Assembly: GCF_009848685.1 (NCBI RefSeq)
Contig: NZ_WXTX01000011.1
Coordinates: forward strand, 62,001-126,000
Direction: 5' to 3'
DNA: 64,000 nt
Source of the DNA: Andreprevotia sp. IGB-42
GTDB taxonomy: Bacteria > Pseudomonadota > Gammaproteobacteria > Burkholderiales > Chitinibacteraceae
The notes beneath the pieces are model-generated. The model saw only the letters and a list, made by a program, of their open reading frames with translations, was not told the origin of the DNA and searched no databases. Each line of letters starts with the position of its first letter. Position 1 is the first letter of the stretch. Positions 58,584-64,000 of this stretch are shown here, piece by piece. A program made the translations under genes and the position numbers.

Positions 58584-58743
58584 CGGCGGGATGATGGCAG
58601 AAAACGACTGGCGCTGCATGGAAGAGGCCAGGCTAGGGATGGCTGGGCGCGAAGCGGTGATGCCAAATGTGATTGTGGCTTGTCTCTCGCTATCAGCGAG
58701 CCAAGCAATGCGCCGTTGCGCACCTATCGCAGAAAGCCCCCAG

Positions 58744-59094
58744 CTATGTCAGGCCGTTGGCCGGAGGGGGCGCTGCTTCATCCGGCCGGCGCGGAATCAG
58801 GTGGAAATGAACATGCGAGATCTTTTGTCCTGCTGCGGCGCCGTTATTTGATCCGAAGTTGAAGCCGGTGACAGTCGGATCCTCTTTCAACACACCGTCT
58901 CTCATCTGTCGCGCCAGTTCGAATAGCGCGTGCAGTTCTTGCGGGCTCAGATCGAATGTATCCGGGACATGCCGCTTGGGGAGGATCAGCGTGTGCAGCC
59001 GTCTTACCGGGAATTTGTCCCGCACGGCAAAGACAAGATCATTTTCCGCCAACAAGTCGAGGTTCGCGCGATCACAGAAAATACAGTATGGCAT
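58744..59094 (-). CDS. HIT family protein
   Basis: The protein has 116 residues. CIFCDRANLDLLAENDLVFA is the N-terminal motif and HVHFHLIPRR is the histidine triad, so it should be a nucleotide hydrolase or transferase of the Hint/Fhit branch. The exact substrate is unknown. No close operon partner is present. Confidence 0.93.
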   Translation of the reverse strand: MPYCIFCDRANLDLLAENDLVFAVRDKFPVRRLHTLILPKRHVPDTFDLSPQELHALFELARQMRDGVLKEDPTVTGFNFGSNNGAAAGQKISHVHFHLIPRRPDEAAPPPANGLT

Positions 59095-59431
59095 GGCGTT
59101 TGGCCCCCGATTCAGCTTGGCTCTTGCAACGACACCCCGGCAGACGAGCGATACGCAGGGCGATGCAAGAACATATCACGACGCCTAGCGATCAACTGCT
59201 GCAGTTCACCAGGCATGCCAATTTCAAATCGGTCTCCTTGAGTGCAGATGGGTCATGCCCGCTATCACCCGGAAGGCATGGGAGCGATGACGGCAGAAAG
59301 CGTGGCTACATGCCTCATTCAGGCCTTGATGACAGCACCTAGCCTGTAAATTTACTGATGTAGAAATTTTTGTGCAAAAATATGCGGGGATAATTTTAGC
59401 TTATGCAAGCAGTATTCAGGGGTTTTAGGGT
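59095..59431. other. intergenic region
   Basis: About 340 bases between two divergent genes (HIT and DUF4034-like) contain no gene that I can support. The last 90 bases are AT-rich and hold a GATAAT at about 59388-59393 that could be the -10 of the following gene; no good -35 stands at the right distance. Confidence 0.4.
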
Positions 59432-60445
59432 ATGTATCGATTTGCGAAACACGTTGCCAGCCTTTGCCTGGTGTTGTTCTGCCTGCCTTGTTTTGCCGCA
59501 ACGGCTCCTCCGCTGCCTTCGAGTGACAATGATGTCACCGACAGTGTCCTTCAAATGCTGGGAAATGAGCAGATCGTTGAACTTGATCAGTTTCTTGAGC
59601 AATTGAACGTATCGGGCAGCGAAGGAAAGAACGATGACGGCCGCTGGAAGATGAATGCTTATGCAACAGGCCTCGAATACTATTTCTGCAGCGAGAAGGC
59701 ATGGAAGGTCTATGCCGACTATCTTGATGAACTGAAAAAAGCGAAACCCAAGTCGCCCAGCGTTGCTTTGGCGGAAGCCTCGTACTGGCGTTGCTATGCT
59801 TGGGATGCCAGAGGGAGTGGCTATTCCAGCTCTGTTACCGGGCCAGGCTGGAAGCTTTTCAAGGAGCGCTTGAAGCGCGCTGAAGCCTCGTTGAACGAGA
59901 CAAAATCATTCGCGGCAGCATACCCGCTCTGGTATACGCTGCAGATCCAGAATGCGTCCGAATCCAATGCAGACGTTGCGTATCTTGCCGCACTGGAAAA
60001 AGAAGCACTTGAGCGGCACAAGTATTATTACCAGACTTATATCGTGATCGCGCGCTCCCTGACGCCAAAATGGGGCGGAAGCTGGGAAAGCCTTGATCAG
60101 TTTGCTGTCGCTTCTACCGCCGGCACGCGACAGGTCGAAGGAGAGTCGATGTATGCACGCCTCTATTGGGCGGTAGATCAGCAATACGGTACCAGCCTGG
60201 ATATTTTCAAGGAAACCCTGATCAAGTGGCCAAAAATGAAAAAGGGTTTTGAGGACTTGATGCAGCGCTACCCTAAAAGTAAACGCAACCTGAATGCATT
60301 CGCTTCGTTTGCCTGCCGGGCCGGGGACAAAGCGACTTTCCTCAAGTTGCAGCTGCAGATCGGCACCGAGGTTGTTCCCAGTGCATGGGCAAGCAATTAC
60401 TCGATGGATCTGTGCCAGAACATCTTCAAAGGCAAGTCGGTCTAA
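59432..60445 (+). CDS. exported DUF4034-like protein
   Basis: The protein has 337 residues with a signal peptide ending CFA before ATAPPLP. It is helical and tetratricopeptide-like in character: YYFCSEKAWKVYADYLDEL, WRCYAWDARGSGYS, WYTLQIQNA. These resemble DUF4034 proteins, which are secreted or periplasmic and of unknown function. The gene has lower GC and more AT-rich codons than its neighbours, a hint of recent acquisition. A hairpin follows its stop. Confidence 0.7.
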   Translation: MYRFAKHVASLCLVLFCLPCFAATAPPLPSSDNDVTDSVLQMLGNEQIVELDQFLEQLNVSGSEGKNDDGRWKMNAYATGLEYYFCSEKAWKVYADYLDELKKAKPKSPSVALAEASYWRCYAWDARGSGYSSSVTGPGWKLFKERLKRAEASLNETKSFAAAYPLWYTLQIQNASESNADVAYLAALEKEALERHKYYYQTYIVIARSLTPKWGGSWESLDQFAVASTAGTRQVEGESMYARLYWAVDQQYGTSLDIFKETLIKWPKMKKGFEDLMQRYPKSKRNLNAFASFACRAGDKATFLKLQLQIGTEVVPSAWASNYSMDLCQNIFKGKSV

Positions 60446-60460
60446 TCTGTAATGAATGAA

Positions 60461-60491
60461 GCAGGGCCAGCCATGGTATGGCCGGCCCTGC
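60461..60491. terminator. hairpin between two convergent genes
   Basis: GCAGGGCC and GCCAT pair with ATGGC and GGCCCTGC around GGT, with one mismatch. The T tract is weak in both directions, but the place between convergent genes fits a shared terminator. Confidence 0.55.
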
Positions 60492-60527
60492 TTGCTGTTG
60501 ATGGCTGCTGTTTAGTGCCTCGGCTGT

Positions 60528-61925
60528 TTACTGGCTTGCCGCCAACTTCGCAGCAGCATCCCGCAGTGCAGTACGCAAGCCTTCCTCGATCACGGGATGA
60601 TAGAACGGCATATCCAGCATCTCGTGGATGGTCAGCCCCATTTGCAATGACCAGGCCAAGGTGTGCGCGATGTTCTCTGCACGCGGGCCCATCCATTCGG
60701 CCCCCAGGAAGGCGCCGGTGGCCTTGTCCGCATACACGTGCATCAGCCCGCGGTTTTTCAGCATCACGCGTGAACGGCCCTGATCCTCGAAGCTCACCTC
60801 GCCAACCACGAAGCTATCGGGTTTCAGTTCCACGAAGCGCTTGCCCACCAGCGCCAGCTGCGGGTCGCTGAACACCACCGCAATCGTTGCCCGGCGCAGG
60901 CCCGGCAGCACATGAGGATAGCTGGCGGCATTGACGCCGGCGGTTTTGCCCTCGTCCGCCGCTTCGTGCAGCAGCGGCAAGAAGTTGTTGGCATCGCCGG
61001 CGATGAAGATCGCGCTGTTGCCACACTGCAGCGTATCCGGATCGAACAGCGGCACACCGCGCGCATCCAGCGCCAGCCCGGTGTTTTCCAGCCCCAAGTG
61101 CTTGACGTTGGGTGTGCGGCCGGTGGCGGCCAGCACGTATTCAAAGCGCTCGGTCACGGTTTCGCCAGCCAGGTTCACGTAGCGGATCACCGCTTCGTCG
61201 CCATCGCGCGCCATGTCCTCGATCTTCGCCTGCGTATCCAGGTAGAACTCCTGCTGGAATGCACGCAGCGCATAGTCGCGGATCGCAGGGTCGGACAAAT
61301 GGCCGACACCGCCACGCGCGCCGAATACCCGCACCGTCACCCCCAGCCGCGACAAGGCCTGCCCGAGTTCCAGCCCGATCACGCCAGGGCCGAACACCGC
61401 CACGCTGCGCGGCAGGGTCTGCCAGGCAAACACGTCGTCGTTCACGACGAGGCGATCACCGAACACCTTGAAGGCATCCAGCACGGCCGGGCTGGAGCCG
61501 GTGGCAATCACGATGCGGCTGGCGTGCACGCGGGTGTGCTCGTCCACCTGCAGCGTGGTGTTGTCGATGAAGCGCGCATAGCCCACCAGCTTGTCATCCT
61601 GCGGGATGCTATCCACGCCGCGCACCACGAAGCCCACGAAGCGGTCACGTTCGCTGCGCACGCGCGCCATTACCTCGCGGCCATCGATGACGATTTCGCC
61701 CTGCACATGCACGCCAAACGGCGCCGTATGGCGCAGCTCGTGCGCGGCATCGGCCGCGGCAATCAGCAACTTGGAAGGCATGCAGCCCACGCGGGCGCAG
61801 GTGGTGCCATAGGCACCGCCTTCGATCACCACGGCGGTTTTGCCAGCCGCCTTGGCGGCCCGGTAGGCGGCAAGGCCGGCAGTGCCGGCGCCGATCACGG
61901 CAACGTCGGTATGGATGATGTTCAT
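60528..61925 (-). CDS. dihydrolipoyl dehydrogenase-like flavin disulfide reductase
   Basis: The protein has 465 residues from the ATG at 61925, which follows AAGGAG. FAD-binding VAVIGAGTAGLAAYRAA, redox-active disulfide CARVGCMPSK, NAD(P) fold VAVFGPGVIGLELGQAL, second FAD motif FIAGDANNFLPLLHEA and the C-terminal HPVIEEGL with the catalytic His-Glu pair are present. It is not located with pyruvate or 2-oxoglutarate dehydrogenase genes, so it is a stand-alone lpd-type reductase; the partner is unknown. It lies near the peroxiredoxin-glutaredoxin gene on the same strand, separated by the 39-bp repeats. Confidence 0.9.
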   Translation of the reverse strand: MNIIHTDVAVIGAGTAGLAAYRAAKAAGKTAVVIEGGAYGTTCARVGCMPSKLLIAAADAAHELRHTAPFGVHVQGEIVIDGREVMARVRSERDRFVGFVVRGVDSIPQDDKLVGYARFIDNTTLQVDEHTRVHASRIVIATGSSPAVLDAFKVFGDRLVVNDDVFAWQTLPRSVAVFGPGVIGLELGQALSRLGVTVRVFGARGGVGHLSDPAIRDYALRAFQQEFYLDTQAKIEDMARDGDEAVIRYVNLAGETVTERFEYVLAATGRTPNVKHLGLENTGLALDARGVPLFDPDTLQCGNSAIFIAGDANNFLPLLHEAADEGKTAGVNAASYPHVLPGLRRATIAVVFSDPQLALVGKRFVELKPDSFVVGEVSFEDQGRSRVMLKNRGLMHVYADKATGAFLGAEWMGPRAENIAHTLAWSLQMGLTIHEMLDMPFYHPVIEEGLRTALRDAAAKLAASQ

Positions 61926-61978
61926 ATGCTGCTCCTTGTTATCGGTATAAGCGTGATGCAATGGTCAGGCTGCATCGT

Positions 61979-62095
61979 GCCGACATCCGGCACGATCTCG
62001 TCTGGCAACTACGGGGGGCCGATATCCGGCTCAATCGCGTCTGGCAACTACAGGGGGCCGATATCCGGCACGATCCCGTCTGGCAACTGCAGGGG
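61979..62095. repeat. 39-bp tandem repeat, three copies
   Basis: Three units of 39 bases (61979-62017, 62018-62056, 62057-62095) share GCCGATATCCGGC at the left and CGTCTGGCAACT at the right. Each left part is close to a palindrome. A partial fourth unit leads into a hairpin. Confidence 0.9.
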
Positions 62096-62113
62096 GCCGG
62101 TACAGCCCCCTGC
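62089..62113 (-). terminator. hairpin after the peroxiredoxin-glutaredoxin gene
   Basis: GCAGGGGGC pairs perfectly with GCCCCCTGC around a 7-base loop. It lies 7 bases past the stop of the minus-strand gene. A T tract is missing, so it may stabilise the 3' end or terminate weakly. Confidence 0.6.
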
Positions 62114-62119
62114 GTGTGC

Positions 62120-62851
62120 TTACTTCACCAGGTACTTTTCCAGCGCTTCGGCGCCGCCGATCAGCTTGCCGTTGATGAAGATCTGCGGCGCAGTCATTTC
62201 ACCGGAGATGGCGCCCAGCACCTTGCCGCGGATCTTGTTGTCCAGCGGCACGTCGATGTAATCGATGCCCTGCTGGCTGAGCAGATTCTTGGCCTTGGCG
62301 CAGAACGAGCAACCCACCTTGCTGAACACCACCACCTGATCCGGGGTCTTCGCGGCCGGGGCAATATGGTTGAGCATGGTGTCGGCGTCCGATACTTCGA
62401 ACGGGTCGCCTTCCTTTTCCGGCTCGATGAACATCTTGCTCACCACGCCGTCTTTGACCAGCATCGAATAGCGCCAGCTACGCTTGCCAAAGCCCAGGTC
62501 AGCCTTGTCCACCAGCATGCCCATGCCGTCGGTGAATTCGCCATTGCCGTCCGGGATCATCACGATATTTTGTGCTTCCTGGTCTTTCGCCCATTCGTTC
62601 ATCACGAAGGTATCGTTCACCGATACACACAAGATGGCGTCCACACCGTTGGCCTTGAACACCGGTGCCAGCTCGTTGTAGCGCGGCAGGTGGGTGGACG
62701 AACACGTCGGGGTGAATGCGCCCGGCAGCGAGAACAACACCACGGTCTTGCCAGCGAAGAGATCGTCGGTGGTGACGTTCTTCCATTCGTTGTTTTCGCG
62801 GATGCGGAAAGTCACGTTCGGTACGCGTTGGCCTTCTTGATTCTTCAGCAT
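62120..62851 (-). CDS. peroxiredoxin-glutaredoxin hybrid protein
   Basis: The protein has 243 residues from the ATG at 62851 (AAGGAG upstream). The N-terminal 160 residues are a Prx5-type peroxiredoxin with the peroxidatic cysteine in [16 protein letters not shown]. The C-terminal 75 residues are a glutaredoxin with the active site GCSFC and [14 protein letters not shown]. Fusion proteins of this design reduce peroxides with glutathione. The upstream 100 bases are AT-rich and may hold an oxidative-stress control site, which I cannot define. Confidence 0.96.
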   Translation of the reverse strand: MLKNQEGQRVPNVTFRIRENNEWKNVTTDDLFAGKTVVLFSLPGAFTPTCSSTHLPRYNELAPVFKANGVDAILCVSVNDTFVMNEWAKDQEAQNIVMIPDGNGEFTDGMGMLVDKADLGFGKRSWRYSMLVKDGVVSKMFIEPEKEGDPFEVSDADTMLNHIAPAAKTPDQVVVFSKVGCSFCAKAKNLLSQQGIDYIDVPLDNKIRGKVLGAISGEMTAPQIFINGKLIGGAEALEKYLVK

Positions 62852-63025
62852 ATGTAGCTCCTTGCGGTTTGGTTTCCAGCTGCATTGCAGCGACAAGACG
62901 GAGTATCCGGACTCCATATCGATTGGTCTAATTGATTGTCGCAAGGTTCTTGGTAAATAAAAACTATTGATCTATATCAAATGCGCTGGTCATTCTGCTT
63001 GAGCCTGCGCAAGCGCCACCAAGAA

Positions 63026-63051
63026 AAACGCCCCCTGCAAAGGGGGCGTTT
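63026..63051 (-). terminator. intrinsic terminator after the alkyl sulfatase gene
   Basis: AAACGCCCCCT pairs with AGGGGGCGTTT around GCAA. On the minus strand it runs into TTTTT. It stands 20 bases past the stop codon. Confidence 0.9.
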
Positions 63052-63071
63052 GTTGGCATGGCAAGCAGGAA

Positions 63072-64000
63072 TCAAGGCTCGGCAATCGTGAACCAGAAGT
63101 CGAATTTGTCGAAGTTCCCCAGCATTTCCCGGAACTTGGCTTTGTCGCCTTCGATCTTCACTTCGCCGCTATCCGCCAGGTTGCCCAGCTTGAGCTTGCC
63201 CAGCGCAATATCATTCAGCGTGCTGCGGTCAAGGGTAACGGTGCCATCGGCCTTATCCAGTTGCTTGCCTTTGCTGTAGTTCATCACGCCATTTTTCACC
63301 GTCAGCACATACTCTTCCTTGATATCCGGGAAGCGCAGGTTGTACGCATATGCCTTGGTCCCGGCTTTTGGCCCATTCAGGTGGATGGCCAGGAAGTCGA
63401 GGAACATCGGTGTGGTCATGCCGCGGATGATATCGGGTGAGCTGGTATTGGGCGTTGCCATCTTCTTCACGCCACCACGCAGCTCCTGTGCACCGGACAG
63501 GTAGAAATTGCGTGCCGGGCCCGATTCGGCCTGGTACCCCAGCTGCTCCAGCGCATCGGCTTCCACATCGCGTGCGGCCTGGTTTTTAGGATCGGCAAAG
63601 ACCACCTTGTTGGCTACGGTAGCTGCCCAGCGATACTCTCCCTTGTCGTATGCTGCCTTGGCGGTGGCGACCATCTTGTCCGCGCCAACCATTTCCACAT
63701 ATTTTCTGGCTTCATCGATAGGAGGAAGCGGATCGAAGTTTGCCGGATTGCCATCCCAGAAGCCCAGGTAGAGCTGGTAGGTTGCACGGACGTTATGTTT
63801 GAGATTGCCATAGTAGCCCCGGCTGTAAAACTCTTTGGCCAGGCTGTCCGGCAGCACAAACTGCTCGGCGATTTCATGCATGGTCAGGCCCTGATTGGCC
63901 ATGCGCAAAGTCTGGTCATTGATGTACTTGTACAGGTCGCGTTGTTTTTCCAGGTGTTGAACCACGCGTTCATTGCCCCATTGCGGCCAGTGATGGCTGC
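63072..64000 (-). CDS. alkyl/aryl-sulfatase (BDS1/SdsA1-like), C-terminal part
   Basis: The frame runs from the right edge to the stop at 63072, giving 309 residues of the C-terminal part; the catalytic metallo-beta-lactamase domain lies beyond the window. HHWPQWGNERVV and then YKYINDQTLRMANQG are the well-conserved region following the catalytic domain. The dimerisation domain and the SCP-2-like C-terminal domain (FLDFLAIHLNGPKAG to the end) follow. The enzyme hydrolyses alkyl sulfates such as dodecyl sulfate. A GTG at 63965 is not the start, because the frame continues upstream with family residues. Confidence 0.92.
   Translation of the reverse strand, partial: SHHWPQWGNERVVQHLEKQRDLYKYINDQTLRMANQGLTMHEIAEQFVLPDSLAKEFYSRGYYGNLKHNVRATYQLYLGFWDGNPANFDPLPPIDEARKYVEMVGADKMVATAKAAYDKGEYRWAATVANKVVFADPKNQAARDVEADALEQLGYQAESGPARNFYLSGAQELRGGVKKMATPNTSSPDIIRGMTTPMFLDFLAIHLNGPKAGTKAYAYNLRFPDIKEEYVLTVKNGVMNYSKGKQLDKADGTVTLDRSTLNDIALGKLKLGNLADSGEVKIEGDKAKFREMLGNFDKFDFWFTIAEP

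Noticed and set aside
61979-62095. CRISPR array
   Set aside because: The 39-bp units follow each other directly without spacers, and no cas genes are near.

Overview
This is a high-GC chromosomal window from a betaproteobacterium. The replication-origin layout (dnaA, dnaN and gyrB on the minus strand, diverging from rpmH, rnpA, yidD, yidC and mnmE), the many sensory and chemotaxis-type proteins and the style of the housekeeping proteins suggest Neisseriales (Chromobacteriaceae or a neighbour). That placement is inference from gene order and protein character, not from a database search.

1-6.5 kb: a lower-GC minus-strand accessory cluster sits directly beyond gyrB. It encodes, in transcription order, a helicase-like protein with degraded ATPase motifs, a MORC/MutL-type GHKL ATPase, a small nuclease-like protein with a PD-(D/E)XK-type signature, a DUF262 (GmrSD-N-like) protein, and a further gene cut by the left edge. 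The first three genes are tightly coupled. This looks like an anti-phage or restriction-like system of a combination I do not recognise, and it is the best candidate here for an undescribed system. 6.6-16.1 kb: the conserved origin block, with a perfect DnaA box and a strong rpmH promoter.

16.2-28.7 kb: a PAS-GAF-PAS-GGDEF diguanylate cyclase, a DJ-1/PfpI protein, a multicopper oxidase, a three-gene HlyD-ATPase-permease exporter operon with ATGA overlaps, a YegD-like Hsp70 coupled to an AraC regulator, and a YbhB-like protein. 28.7-36.1 kb: an intergenic repeat zone, two TauE/SafE transporters, a YkgJ/EVE pair, a bile-acid-symporter-like protein, HlyIII, a PfkB kinase and a membrane protein with a broken GGDEF motif.

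36.1-43.9 kb: purine synthesis genes (purC; purE and purK with a small membrane protein between them), a DUF2185 protein, a large secreted ankyrin-like protein of unknown role, a GNAT acetyltransferase and an AlkD-like DNA glycosylase. 43.9-50.3 kb: a probable small RNA or attenuated leader, a chemoreceptor-like sensor without a signalling domain, an acetyltransferase, a chemoreceptor preceded by a 42-residue membrane peptide, an EamA exporter and a BenE transporter.

50.3-64 kb: a LysR regulator divergent from two NTF2-like secreted proteins, nudC, a decaying operon (hydrolase remnant, SRPBCC protein, DUF4166 protein, and an SDR39U1-type epimerase broken by one in-frame TAG), an MsbA-like ABC exporter, a third TauE/SafE protein, a HIT protein, a secreted DUF4034-like protein, a flavin disulfide reductase, a peroxiredoxin-glutaredoxin hybrid and the C-terminal part of an alkyl sulfatase cut by the right edge. 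Several intergenic repeat families are present: terminator-like units of about 130 bp, a 14-bp tandem repeat at two loci 20 kb apart, a 39-bp tandem repeat and a hexanucleotide array.
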